DNA from: Candidatus Sulfopaludibacter sp. SbA3
GTDB taxonomy: Bacteria; Acidobacteriota; Terriglobia; Bryobacterales; Bryobacteraceae
DNA length: 64,000 nt
Assembly (NCBI GenBank): GCA_945890485.1
Contig: CAMDCN010000021.1
Location: 1 to 64,000 of the forward strand
Direction: 5' to 3'
Part shown: piece after piece, positions 42,722 through 52,055 of the stretch
Layout of the letters: each line of letters starts with the position of its first letter
Numbering within the stretch: the stretch's first letter is position 1
Program-made: the position numbers and the translations under genes
Notes under the pieces: model-generated
What the model saw: the letters and a program-made list of their open reading frames with translations, nothing else
Database searches by the model: none
What the model was told of the DNA's origin: nothing

Positions 42722-44583
42722 TCGGCCGGGTGGTGGGCACCTACCAGATCGTCGAGAAGATCGGCGAGGGCGGGATGGGAACCGTCTACCGCGCCGTCGA
42801 TCAATTGGTGGAGCGCCAAGTGGCCATCAAGGTGCTGCGTCCTGACATCGCCCGCAACGCCGAACTCTTTGAACGGTTTCGGACGGAGGCCGTGGCGCTC
42901 GCGCGGCTGAACCACCCATCCATCGCAACGCTATATAGCTTTTTCCCGCAGGATGGCGAACTGTTCATGGCGATGGAGTTCGTCCCCGGCTCCACGCTCG
43001 AACGGCTGCTGCAACACACGGGCCGCCTACCGTGGCAACAGGCCGTCGGCTATCTGCTCTGGATCCTCGAAGCCGTGCGCCACGCGCATCAAATGGGAAT
43101 TCTGCATCGCGACCTGAAGCCGGCAAACATCATGCTGACGCCGGATGGCCGAGTAAAGGTAACCGACTTCGGCATCGCGCGAATCCTGAACACCGGCGGG
43201 CAAACCCGCGAGGCCCGCGTGGTGGGAACGCTCGAATATCTCGCGCCGGAACGAGCGCTGGGGCAACCCGCCGACGCCCGCAGCGATATCTATTCGCTCG
43301 GCGTCGTCTTCTACGAAATGCTCACCGGCCGCCTGCCCTTTCAGGCCGATACGGATTTCGCCATGCTGCGCGCCCAAGTGGAAGAGGCGCCGCCCGCGCC
43401 GCAGCAGCTCGGCATCCACCTGCCAGCCTCGATTGAGGCGACGCTGATGCGGGCGTTGGCCAAGGACCCCAACCATCGCTTCCCGGACGCCGCTACGTTC
43501 GCTGCCGAATTCCAGGAAGCGGTGCGAACAACCGGGTTCCCGATCACCTTCCCGAAACAGACCCAGGTAGCCAAGCACCCAACGCAACCAAAGCCTGGGT
43601 TTCAACACAAGGAGCTGGCGATTTTCGCGGCGTCCATCGCGGTGTTGACACTACTCGCCGTCGGGGCCTGGGGCGTGAAGTTGTATGTTGATAAGTCAAG
43701 GCAGGAGAAGGCAGCAGCAGCCGAAGCCGCCAACCAGCCATGGCCGCCTCCCGTGCCCAAAGAGACGCAGGTTGCTCCCATTGCGCCCGAAGTAACACTG
43801 CCACCCGAGCCAACCACGGAACCTGTTCCTGAAGCGCCCGCACCGGCGCGGCTTCCCACGCCTCCGGCCCGCACCACGATTCTCGCCGTCCTCAACGAGG
43901 GCGGCCCCGGCCCTCTGACGTTCCCCAGTGTCCGCCGCTCCTTGACGCTCGGGCCCACGGTGCAAGGCACCATCAGCGATGCGATTCTCGCACGAGGAGT
44001 CAACTTCCGCATGAGCGAGCAACAGTCGGCAGAGCTCCGCAACGTGGGCGCATCACCCGCATTGCTCCAACTCATCACGAACTCCTATCGTGACCCGTCC
44101 CCCGCGCGACCGCAGCCTGCTGCCGCCGCGCCCGTGGCCACCTTCACTCCTCCTCCGGCACCGGCCCCGCCGCCAGTGGCTGCGGAGCCGCCGCCAGCCC
44201 CCAAGCCCCGCGTACCTTTTCGATTGTCCGAGGTGAAGCATCTCTACATCAAGCCACTCGACGAATCGTTCGACGATGCCCTGCGCCGCGAGATTTCCGA
44301 CGAACTCGGCGGCCGCGTCGAACTTGTCAACTCCGCCAGCCGTGCCGAGGCCACGCTTGAAGTCAATATCGAAACCGAAGGCGGCGGCAAGGTTGCCGCG
44401 GCGGGCCGCATCTTCGGATTGAAGAACAAAGTTCGCGCCACCGCCCGCGTCCGCACGCGCATCGACAATAAGGTCCTCTGGGTGACCGAAGTCGGCGACC
44501 GCCAACCGCTCGGCCTGGGCGATGCCGCCAAGCGCATAGCCGGCCGCATTGCCAAGCAACTTCGTTCCGATTGGAAGCCTTGA
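42718..44583 (+). CDS. Membrane Ser/Thr protein kinase (PknB-like)
   Basis: A 621-residue kinase. The catalytic domain spans about 8-275, with GEGGMGTVY, VAIKVL, HRDLKPAN and DFGIA. A transmembrane helix lies at about 300-322, and a Pro-rich linker leads to an extracytoplasmic part with an alpha/beta domain near the C-terminus (LSEVKHLYIKPLDESFDDALRRE). Sensor ligand unknown. It is the kinase most directly placed to act on the T3SS FHA proteins, because the operon diverges from the T3SS. Confidence 0.92.
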   Translation: MIGRVVGTYQIVEKIGEGGMGTVYRAVDQLVERQVAIKVLRPDIARNAELFERFRTEAVALARLNHPSIATLYSFFPQDGELFMAMEFVPGSTLERLLQHTGRLPWQQAVGYLLWILEAVRHAHQMGILHRDLKPANIMLTPDGRVKVTDFGIARILNTGGQTREARVVGTLEYLAPERALGQPADARSDIYSLGVVFYEMLTGRLPFQADTDFAMLRAQVEEAPPAPQQLGIHLPASIEATLMRALAKDPNHRFPDAATFAAEFQEAVRTTGFPITFPKQTQVAKHPTQPKPGFQHKELAIFAASIAVLTLLAVGAWGVKLYVDKSRQEKAAAAEAANQPWPPPVPKETQVAPIAPEVTLPPEPTTEPVPEAPAPARLPTPPARTTILAVLNEGGPGPLTFPSVRRSLTLGPTVQGTISDAILARGVNFRMSEQQSAELRNVGASPALLQLITNSYRDPSPARPQPAAAAPVATFTPPPAPAPPPVAAEPPPAPKPRVPFRLSEVKHLYIKPLDESFDDALRREISDELGGRVELVNSASRAEATLEVNIETEGGGKVAAAGRIFGLKNKVRATARVRTRIDNKVLWVTEVGDRQPLGLGDAAKRIAGRIAKQLRSDWKP

Positions 44584-44613
44584 TTTTGCTACCCTATCGA
44601 TTCCGAGACAAGC

Positions 44614-45183
44614 ATGAGCAGTGACCATCCGGGCGAGATCTCCCAGTTGTTGGCCCATTGGCGAGCCGGCGACCGCGCCGCCTTCGACCGGATCGTTCCA
44701 TTGGTCTACGATGAACTCCACCAGATAGCCGCCGGATTAATGCGGCGCGAACGCGATGGCCACACCCTGCAGCCAACAGCGTTGCTGCATGAACTCTATT
44801 TTCGCCTTTCGCAACAACGACAGGTGGGCGTCGCCGACCGCGGCCATTTCTTCACCTTCGCCGCGAAGCTCATGCGGATGATTCTCGTCGACCACGCCCG
44901 TGGCCATCAAGCGCAGCGGCGCGGCGGCAACGCCATCCGCATCCCGCTGTCGGAAGAGCTAGCCTGGCTCGGCGAAAAAGATTCCGACCTGCTCGATCTC
45001 GACCGGGCCCTTAACCGGCTGGCGGAGTTGGACTCCCGCAAGGCGCAGATTATCGAATTCCGTTTCTTCCTCGCCTTCACCGTCGAGGAGGTCGCCGAGG
45101 CGCTGAATATTTCTAAAGCCACCGTCGATCGCGATCTGAAATTTATCCGCGGTTGGCTCTACCGCGAACTCAATCAAACCTAG
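44614..45183 (+). CDS. ECF sigma factor (PF07638/TIGR02999 type)
   Basis: A 189-residue sigma factor. The opening ISQLLAHWRAGDRAAFDRIVPLVYDELH and the region 2 segment RRERDGHTLQPTALLHELYFRL are typical of this ECF group, common in acidobacteria and planctomycetes. Region 4 helix-turn-helix is visible as FTVEEVAEALNISKATVDRDLK. No anti-sigma gene is adjacent; members of this group are often controlled by kinases instead, which fits its place between two kinase genes. Confidence 0.9.
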   Translation: MSSDHPGEISQLLAHWRAGDRAAFDRIVPLVYDELHQIAAGLMRRERDGHTLQPTALLHELYFRLSQQRQVGVADRGHFFTFAAKLMRMILVDHARGHQAQRRGGNAIRIPLSEELAWLGEKDSDLLDLDRALNRLAELDSRKAQIIEFRFFLAFTVEEVAEALNISKATVDRDLKFIRGWLYRELNQT

Positions 45184-45203
45184 AGGCGTTTCGGCCTCTT
45201 TTC
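45182..45203 (+). terminator. Hairpin followed by T-run after the ECF sigma gene
   Basis: AGAGGC and GCCTCT form a 6-bp stem with a GTTTCG loop (45182-45199), followed by TTTC. It overlaps the sigma factor stop region and ends 6 bp before the next start, so it may partly terminate or attenuate transcription into the tandem kinase gene. Short stem; moderate support only. Confidence 0.4.
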
Positions 45204-45208
45204 TCGCT

Positions 45209-46789
45209 ATGTCAGTGATGCCCTCCAGTTTGCCGAACGCGCCCGTATGGAAACCGGACCTCCGCTCGCCCATCTACGTCGGCGGTCAATATCTGCTGCT
45301 CGATCAGATCGGCGAGGGCGCCACCTCCGTCATCTTCAAGGCCCGCGATACCGCGACCGAACAGATCGTTGCCTTAAAGGTATTGAAGCAGCGGGCGATG
45401 GCCCATGCGCGGCTATCGGAGGGCTTCAAGCGGGAAGTGAAGGTCGGCGAAAAGCTGCGGCATCCGAATGTCGTGGAGATCTATGGCGCCGGGGTACATG
45501 AAGGTTGGACATACCTGGTGATGGAGTTCGTCGGCGGCCGCAGCCTCGATAGCTATCTGGCACTGACACGGACACTGTCGTTGCCCGAAGTCGAATCCCT
45601 CTGCAGGCAATTCTTCGGTGCGCTCAGCGCCATCCATGCGCAGGGCATCGTGCACCGGGACATCAAGCCGAACAACCTGATGCTCCGTCCCGATGGCGTC
45701 TGGAAGTTGATGGACTTTGGCACGTCCAAGGAGATGCACGCCCCCCGTACCGTCGGCCCTTCGCTCGGCACGCCGGACTACATGAGCCCGGAACAGCTCT
45801 CCGACATGCCGGAGACGCAGGCCAGCGACATCTATTCGGCCGGCATGCTGCTCTACGAAGCGCTGACCGGCACACGGCCGTTCCCCGGCTGGAGCCTCAT
45901 CGACCGCTGCACCAAACAGGCCCCGCCGTTTCGGGACAAGCGTCCGGACGTGCCCCCGTGGCTCGAACAGATGGTTCTCTGTTGCCTCCAGCCCCACCCG
46001 GAGCGGCGATTTCAAAACGCCGACGCCATCCTGATGAGCCTGGGATCGTTCGCTCCGGTTGCGGCCTACTCCGCCCCGGAGATGCCCATCACGGCGCCCG
46101 TCACCTTTCGGCCGTTGGCGGATTTGCTCACCGACGGGCCCGCCGAAGTGGGAACGCTCGTGAATCTGCTTGTCGCTGTGCTCGAAGCGTTGAGCAAGAT
46201 CGACGCCAAGCACGATCCAGTCACTCCCTATTCCATCCGGTTCTCTTCCGTCGGTCAGATCGAGATCGGGGCGCACGGGGCCACCGGCCGTACAGACACG
46301 ATGATGGTCTCGATGCCCAAGTACGCCGCGCCGGAACTACTCCGCAGCCAGCAAGCGGATCCCGTAAAGGCGGACCTGTATGCGCTTGGCTTCCTATCCT
46401 ACGAACTCTTCCTGGGGCGGACCGCGTTTGCTCGCGAGTTCCCCGGCATGGAGGAGCGCGGCTCTGGACTGCCGTGGATGGAGTGGCACAGCGATGCGAC
46501 CAAAACCGCGCGGCCATTGACCACGCTGGTTGGCGGCATCCCGACGCCGTTGACGGACCTGCTGAGCCGCATGATGGACAAAGACGCCGCAAAGCGGCCG
46601 GCCTCCTATGCCGAAGCGCTGGAACAGCTGCGCAAACTCCTCGTGCGCACCCAGTCCACCCAGCAGATTCGCGCCGTGGCCGGACTGCCTCCCCAATCCC
46701 CCGCACGCACCGCCTGGCCCATCGCGCTCGTCACGGCAGTAACGGTCGGTGCCGCTCTCTTCGCGATTGGCTATTACCTGTCCCGGTAA
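45209..46789 (+). CDS. Ser/Thr kinase fused to a degenerate second kinase-like domain
   Basis: A 526-residue protein. The first kinase domain (about 28-290) is complete: GEGATSVIF, VALKVL, HRDIKPNN, MDFGTS and SPEQ. After a linker, residues about 310-485 look like a second kinase lacking the ATP-binding lobe: the region IDAKHDPVTPYSIRF stands where HRD...N would be, followed by a YAAPELL...KADLYALGFLSYELFLG stretch that is clearly kinase C-lobe. A membrane anchor lies at the very C-terminus (IALVTAVTVGAALFAIGYYL). The second domain is probably a pseudokinase or scaffold. Confidence 0.85.
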   Translation: MSVMPSSLPNAPVWKPDLRSPIYVGGQYLLLDQIGEGATSVIFKARDTATEQIVALKVLKQRAMAHARLSEGFKREVKVGEKLRHPNVVEIYGAGVHEGWTYLVMEFVGGRSLDSYLALTRTLSLPEVESLCRQFFGALSAIHAQGIVHRDIKPNNLMLRPDGVWKLMDFGTSKEMHAPRTVGPSLGTPDYMSPEQLSDMPETQASDIYSAGMLLYEALTGTRPFPGWSLIDRCTKQAPPFRDKRPDVPPWLEQMVLCCLQPHPERRFQNADAILMSLGSFAPVAAYSAPEMPITAPVTFRPLADLLTDGPAEVGTLVNLLVAVLEALSKIDAKHDPVTPYSIRFSSVGQIEIGAHGATGRTDTMMVSMPKYAAPELLRSQQADPVKADLYALGFLSYELFLGRTAFAREFPGMEERGSGLPWMEWHSDATKTARPLTTLVGGIPTPLTDLLSRMMDKDAAKRPASYAEALEQLRKLLVRTQSTQQIRAVAGLPPQSPARTAWPIALVTAVTVGAALFAIGYYLSR

Positions 46790-46809
46790 CCCTGTTACCC
46801 TCACTGGAT

Positions 46810-48393
46810 ATGCAGAGGCTCTTCCTTTTTGGCCTGATGGCCATTTGCGCCGCGGCGCAGGATCTCGTCCTAATTCCAGTGCGCCCGGGCACCCAACCCT
46901 TTCTTCTGGGAAAAACCGAAGTCACGCAGGCAAGCTATCAAGCTGCCACCGGGCAGAACCCGTCTGTCTACCCCGGCGCCACCCGGCCAGTGGAAAACGT
47001 CTCCTGGTGGGACGCCATCCGGTACTGCAATCTGCGCAGTCAAAAGGAAGGGCTGACGCCTGTCTACGACGTTGCCACCGGCCGCGTCAACACCGCCGCG
47101 AATGGCTACCGGCTTCCCACGGAGGGCGAATGGGGCGCTGCGCTCGGCACAGAGCAATCGCCCGGTCGCCTGGCCACGACGGAGTCCAAAAGCGTCGCCC
47201 GGCTAAAGGAGCCTCTCGAGAAAGGTACGGCCCCGGTCGCCTCATTCGCCGCCAACCGCAACGGCCTGCACGATCTGATGGGCAACGTTTGGGAGTGGTG
47301 TCAGAACTGGTTCGATCCCGCCGCGCCAGACGCCAATCCCACACAAGGAGTGGAGCGCGCTATCCGCGGCGGCGGCTTTCTGACACCCGCCTCCGGCTGG
47401 ACCAAAGGCTTCCGCTCGTCATTTCCTCCAGACCGGCGCAGCCGCTACACCGGCTTCCGCGTGGCCCGCAATGCGCCGGCCGATGCACCCGCTCCTTTGC
47501 GCTCCGCGGCCGGGCTCCGCGACAAATGGATGAAACTGCTGGGGCAGCCGGCGGGTCCGGCGCCCACCCCCAAGTTTGATCGCGTGGAGGCCTACGCCGG
47601 CGTCGAACTGGGCTATTTGCATGTGGAAAAGGACTACGCGGAGAAGATCCTGGTAATGCGTCCGGCGAACTCCGGGACCAAGCCGCTGCCGGTGGTGATC
47701 GTCCCGTTCTATGACGTCGACGCTCCGGCGGGCCGCAACCTGGGCGGCCGCAACTTTGCGCCCCCCGGCGTGCGCAACTACGCCCAGCATGCGGTGGACC
47801 GCGGCTTCATGGCGGTTGCCATCCGCTGGTTCGGCGAAAGCTATGGGGAGAGTTATACAGAGGCGGTGGCCAATCTTGCGTTGCGCCATCCGGGCGTGAC
47901 GGGCCTCGGCAAGTGGGTCTGGGATTCGCAGCGGTTGCTCGACTATCTGCACACGCGGCCTGACGTCGATCGCTCTCGCATTGCCATGATGGGCCATTCT
48001 CTCGGCGGGAAGATGACGTTGTATGCGGCGGCGCTCGATCCGCGCATTCACGTCGCGGTGACTTCGGAGCCGGGCATCGGCTTTGGGTTTTCCAACTACG
48101 AAGACTTCTGGTATTGGGGCGAGCGGATTCGCGACGTGCCGCCAGGGACGGACCAGCATGAGCTGATCGGGCTGCTCGCGCCGCGGCCGTTCTTCCTGAT
48201 CGCCGGCGATTCAGCCGACAATGACCGCGGCTTAGCCTTTCTAGCCGCCGCCCAGCCGCTCTATCAGGACCCGGCGAGGCTCGGTTTCTATAACCACCGC
48301 ACGGGACACTCGCCTACTCCGGAAGCGGTGTCGCAGGCGATGGATTGGATTGCGCGCTGGTTCGGCGCATCGGCTGGAGCTGCCAGTAAGTAA
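46810..48393 (+). CDS. Exported FGE-sulfatase domain fused to alpha/beta hydrolase
   Basis: A 527-residue protein with a signal peptide (LFLFGLMAICAAAQ). Residues about 20-225 form a formylglycine-generating-enzyme-like domain (GKTEVTQASY, NVSWWDAIRYCN, YRLPTEGEW, NGLHDLMGNVWEW, GGGFLTP, GFRVAR). The C-terminal part is an alpha/beta hydrolase with GHSLGG nucleophile and a late HRTGHSP histidine, similar to acetyl-xylan esterase/dienelactone hydrolase types. I chose the ATG at 46810 because an extension upstream lies in a wrong frame over the kinase gene. The FGE fold here is more likely binding than oxidising. Confidence 0.85.
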   Translation: MQRLFLFGLMAICAAAQDLVLIPVRPGTQPFLLGKTEVTQASYQAATGQNPSVYPGATRPVENVSWWDAIRYCNLRSQKEGLTPVYDVATGRVNTAANGYRLPTEGEWGAALGTEQSPGRLATTESKSVARLKEPLEKGTAPVASFAANRNGLHDLMGNVWEWCQNWFDPAAPDANPTQGVERAIRGGGFLTPASGWTKGFRSSFPPDRRSRYTGFRVARNAPADAPAPLRSAAGLRDKWMKLLGQPAGPAPTPKFDRVEAYAGVELGYLHVEKDYAEKILVMRPANSGTKPLPVVIVPFYDVDAPAGRNLGGRNFAPPGVRNYAQHAVDRGFMAVAIRWFGESYGESYTEAVANLALRHPGVTGLGKWVWDSQRLLDYLHTRPDVDRSRIAMMGHSLGGKMTLYAAALDPRIHVAVTSEPGIGFGFSNYEDFWYWGERIRDVPPGTDQHELIGLLAPRPFFLIAGDSADNDRGLAFLAAAQPLYQDPARLGFYNHRTGHSPTPEAVSQAMDWIARWFGASAGAASK

Positions 48394-49549
48394 GCGAACG
48401 CCAAGCCCACTCCGCGGGGCCGTAGAGGTAGTGTCGAAGCCAGAGGGGCGACCACGCCAGGTTGATCGCCCACATGCCGAGCACGACCCAATACAACTCG
48501 ACCCTCTCCAGGCGGGCAAACTGGCCCAATCCGTAGCCATTGAAGTACAGAGTGAGCAGCACCGAAGTCAGCAGGTAGTTCGATAGGGCCATCCTCCCGA
48601 CCGCGGCCAGCGGTTGGATGAACCATCCGACGCTGGCCTTGACGAGCATCATCACGACGCCAATGTAGCCCGCGGCGACCAGGAACCGGCCCGGGTCTTG
48701 CGTGGAGGCGACGTACTGGAAGTACTCGGGAATGCGGAAGCCGGTAACGTGCCATTGCGACGCGGCCCAATAGTTCAGCGGCACGCCAAGCGCGAATCCC
48801 ACGGCCGCCATCGTGGCGTAGAAGCGGACGCTACGCGAGGCATCAAAGACCCCCGAGCGGGCCAGGCCGAGACCAAGCACGAACATACCCAACACATCAA
48901 GAAAGATGAACTGGAAGAACATCGGCCCTTCAAACTCGTACGCCTCGCGAGTCCGCATGAGGAGATTGTCGACATAGCCGCTGCGATGCACCTGGATCTG
49001 CTCGGCGACGGCTTTCGCGGAAGGCGCGAACAGTCGTTCGATCTGCGCCCACTCCGCGCCGCCCTTCTGCTGCATCTCCCGCATGGCGAACGCTCCACCC
49101 AGGTTCCAAAACGAATGCAGCAGCAGGATGGCCGCTCCGGCCCAGATCAGTTTTTTAGCGGAGAGCTTCCTTAGCGGATAGAGCAACAGCCCGATGACGC
49201 CATAGGGGTAGAGGATGTCGCCGGACCACAGGAGGTGCGCATGGAGCAAGCCGATAACGATCAGCCAGACCGTACGCCGGTAGTAGATTTTCGCCTGGTC
49301 CTGTTCCGGAAGCCGGGAGAGGAAGACATCAAAACTGGCGGCGAAGAGCAGCGAGAAGATCGCGCGCATCTTGCCGTCCCACAGCACCATCGCGGCGTAC
49401 CAGATCCCTAGATTCGCTCCGGTCGCGCCGCCATAAACCGTGGGATTCATATAGGCGGCAAATGGCAAACCGAACGAAACGATGTTCAGCAGCAGAATCC
49501 CAAGTAGGGAGAATCCGCGGAGGACATCCAGCGACAGGATCCGGGCCAT
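48314..49549 (-). CDS. DUF418-family membrane protein
   Basis: A 411-residue protein with about ten hydrophobic helices. The opening ILSLDVLRGFSLLGILLLNI and the late LSNYLLTSVLLTLYFNGYGLG and PLWLRHYLYGPAEWAWRSLTYW are DUF418 signatures. The family, related to acyltransferase-like YeiB, has no firmly known function. The normal family end is about at LTYW, so the last 20 or so residues read through into the convergent FGE-hydrolase gene (80-bp overlap). Confidence 0.85.
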   Translation of the reverse strand: MARILSLDVLRGFSLLGILLLNIVSFGLPFAAYMNPTVYGGATGANLGIWYAAMVLWDGKMRAIFSLLFAASFDVFLSRLPEQDQAKIYYRRTVWLIVIGLLHAHLLWSGDILYPYGVIGLLLYPLRKLSAKKLIWAGAAILLLHSFWNLGGAFAMREMQQKGGAEWAQIERLFAPSAKAVAEQIQVHRSGYVDNLLMRTREAYEFEGPMFFQFIFLDVLGMFVLGLGLARSGVFDASRSVRFYATMAAVGFALGVPLNYWAASQWHVTGFRIPEYFQYVASTQDPGRFLVAAGYIGVVMMLVKASVGWFIQPLAAVGRMALSNYLLTSVLLTLYFNGYGLGQFARLERVELYWVVLGMWAINLAWSPLWLRHYLYGPAEWAWRSLTYWQLQPMRRTSAQSNPSPATPLPE

Positions 49550-49555
49550 CAGTCG

Positions 49556-51970
49556 CTAATCATAGCGCAGGGCTATCAGTGGGTCGATCCGCGTAGCGCG
49601 CCGGGCCGGGTAAAAGGCCGCTAGAGCGGCGATGGTGCACAGCGCGGCGGCGGCCATCGCCAGGGTCGAGACGCTCAGCGCCGCGCCTCCCGCCAAGAGC
49701 GGGCCCAACAGGCGCCCCATCAAGGCGGACAGGACCAACCCGACCGCCGCCCCGGCCGCGATAAGACCGGCCGCCCGCCGCAACAGCCCGGCCACCGCCT
49801 GCCACGGCGTCGCGCCGATGGCCATCCGGATCCCGATCTCGCGGGACCGCTGCGAGATCGCGTAGGCCATCAGGCCGAAGATCCCGGCGGACGCCATCAA
49901 CAATGAGAGCCCAGCGAAGGCGGACAACGCGCCAGCGGCCACACGGCTTGGCAACAGGGCCAACCGGAGATGGTCGCGGAGCGGCCCTTCGTTAAATACG
50001 GCGACAGCAGGATCGAGCCGGCGCACCGCTTCGCGCAGACGCCGTTGCGTCTCCAACTCCGGTGCATCGCTCCGCCCCACCAACACCACCCGGTTGGCTG
50101 GACTTTGCGCCAAGGGCCGGAAGAGTGCCGGCGTGGGGCCTTCGGTTAGAGATCGATGTTTGCCATCTTCAACGATGCCCACCACTTCAACCCACGGGTC
50201 ATTGGCCGAAAAACGAACCCGCCGCGAGAACGGGCGGTCCGGAGGGAGGAACCGCCGCGCGAACGTCCCGTTGACCACCATTACCGGCGCCTTGTCGGCA
50301 TCGCTGAAAAAGCGTCCGGAGAGCAGCCGCGTACCCGCCGCGGCGAAGTATTCCGGGCTGGCGCTGTATTCCGCCGCCAGCGGTAGCTCGGCGTTCGACT
50401 TCGGGGTATCTCCTTCGATGAGAATGGTGCTTGAAGAACTCTCGATGCTCAACGGCAAAGTAGAGATCAGCCCCGTAGTTCCTCCCGCTTCCTCAATCAA
50501 CTGCCGCTGAAACGGCCCCCGCTTTTCTTTGGGATAGCCCTGCAACTCCAAATCGAAAGCCAGCATCGCGGCGCCTTCCGGCCGGAAGCCAAGGTCGAAC
50601 GTCACCGCATTGCGCAAGCCCTGCACGGCCAGCAACGCGCCGGTCAACGGCACCAGTGTCCCCGCCACTTGCAGACCCACCAACGCATCCCGTAGCTGCC
50701 ATCGCCGGGAGCCTTGGCCCACTCCGCCCGATTTAAGCCCTTCGAGCACGTTCATCCGTGCCGCCCGCCATCCAGGGGCCAACCCGCACAGGAGGCAAGT
50801 CGCGACGCTCAGACCCGAGCAAAACGCAATGATCCAGTAGTCGAGGGAAAGCTCCAACTGCACCGGGAGATCCATCCGTGGCATGGCCGCTTCAAGAGCC
50901 GAGTTCAGCCATGCTGCCAGCAGCAGCCCCGCCCCGCCTCCCAGGGTCGAGAGCACCAGGCTTTCTACGAAGTGCTGCCGCAGCAGGCGGGAAGCCCCCG
51001 CGCCTAGCGCCAGATAGATGGCCGTCTCTCGGGTCCGGTCCGTCGCCCGCGCCAGCAACAGGCCCGCGATGTTGCTGCACGCGATCAGCAGGACCAGGCC
51101 GGTGACCGCCAGCAGTGCCGTCGAAAATCCCAGCGACGGTCCGCGCAGGTATCCGCCCAACAGCCCGGGAGGTGTAAGCCGGATCGCTAAGCCTTTGTTA
51201 ACATCCGGGTACGCCTCTCCCAATTGGTGGGCGATCCGTTGCATGTCGCCTTCGGCCTGTGCGAGGCCAATGCCTGGCTTCAACCGTCCGAGCACGAACA
51301 TGTTCTCCGAGGAACGCTGCTCCAGCGCAGGGTAGCTCCGTTCAATCTGAGGCTGCATCATCATCGGCACCCACACGTCGCAGCGAACTAGCTTCTCGGT
51401 ACCGTTGAAACCGGGAGGTGCGACGCCGATTACCGTGTACTCCGTGCCGTTCAATGTCACGCGGCGGCCCACCGCGCTCTGGTCCGCACCGAAGCGCTTG
51501 ACCCAGGTTGCATAGCTGAGGACCACCACAGGATGCGCGCCCGGGCTCCGGTCGTCGTCCGGGGTTAGCAGGCGGCCGAGGTGCGGGTTGATCCCGAGCG
51601 TCGGGAAATAGTTTCCCGATGCCAGATATCCCCACAGGCGATCGGCCCGGCCCTCCGCCCCCAGGCTGATGGCCGCTACCCGATAGGCCACCAAATCGGT
51701 GAAGGACGCGTTCCGGTCACGGAGATCTTTATAGTTCGGATAGGAGAACGCTGGACTGACGTCGCCCCTTCCCACGGAATCGAGCGAGTACAACTCTTCT
51801 GGACGATCCACAGGCAGGGGCCGAAGAATCGCGTTCGAAAATAGACTGAATACCGCCGTGTTGGCCCCGATACAGAGGGCCAGGATTCCTGTGACGGCGA
51901 GGGTGAATCCCGGCCGCTGGCGCAACCGGCGGAAAGCAAGCTTCAGATCGAGCGAAAAGTCCGTGACCAT
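49556..51970 (-). CDS. ADOP-type ABC transporter permease (MacB/FtsX-like)
   Basis: An 804-residue permease with two copies of the MacB periplasmic core plus FtsX domain. The first helix (FTLAVTGILALCIGANTAVFSLF) and the paired C-terminal helices with REIGIRMAIGATPWQAVAGLL and RETAIYLALGAGASRLLR are typical of the acidobacterial 'duplicated orphan permease' family, which lacks an adjacent ATPase. No ATPase gene adjoins it here. I chose the ATG at 51970 with GGGA upstream; MGR at 51979 is an alternative. Substrate unknown. Confidence 0.88.
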   Translation of the reverse strand: MVTDFSLDLKLAFRRLRQRPGFTLAVTGILALCIGANTAVFSLFSNAILRPLPVDRPEELYSLDSVGRGDVSPAFSYPNYKDLRDRNASFTDLVAYRVAAISLGAEGRADRLWGYLASGNYFPTLGINPHLGRLLTPDDDRSPGAHPVVVLSYATWVKRFGADQSAVGRRVTLNGTEYTVIGVAPPGFNGTEKLVRCDVWVPMMMQPQIERSYPALEQRSSENMFVLGRLKPGIGLAQAEGDMQRIAHQLGEAYPDVNKGLAIRLTPPGLLGGYLRGPSLGFSTALLAVTGLVLLIACSNIAGLLLARATDRTRETAIYLALGAGASRLLRQHFVESLVLSTLGGGAGLLLAAWLNSALEAAMPRMDLPVQLELSLDYWIIAFCSGLSVATCLLCGLAPGWRAARMNVLEGLKSGGVGQGSRRWQLRDALVGLQVAGTLVPLTGALLAVQGLRNAVTFDLGFRPEGAAMLAFDLELQGYPKEKRGPFQRQLIEEAGGTTGLISTLPLSIESSSSTILIEGDTPKSNAELPLAAEYSASPEYFAAAGTRLLSGRFFSDADKAPVMVVNGTFARRFLPPDRPFSRRVRFSANDPWVEVVGIVEDGKHRSLTEGPTPALFRPLAQSPANRVVLVGRSDAPELETQRRLREAVRRLDPAVAVFNEGPLRDHLRLALLPSRVAAGALSAFAGLSLLMASAGIFGLMAYAISQRSREIGIRMAIGATPWQAVAGLLRRAAGLIAAGAAVGLVLSALMGRLLGPLLAGGAALSVSTLAMAAAALCTIAALAAFYPARRATRIDPLIALRYD

Positions 51971-52055
51971 GCGTCCCATTCTTGCAAGACGGAGGCCACG
52001 TGTAAGTTCTTTAGATCGGACGACGCGCCCAACCGGGTCGTGCGGCGTTGGGATA

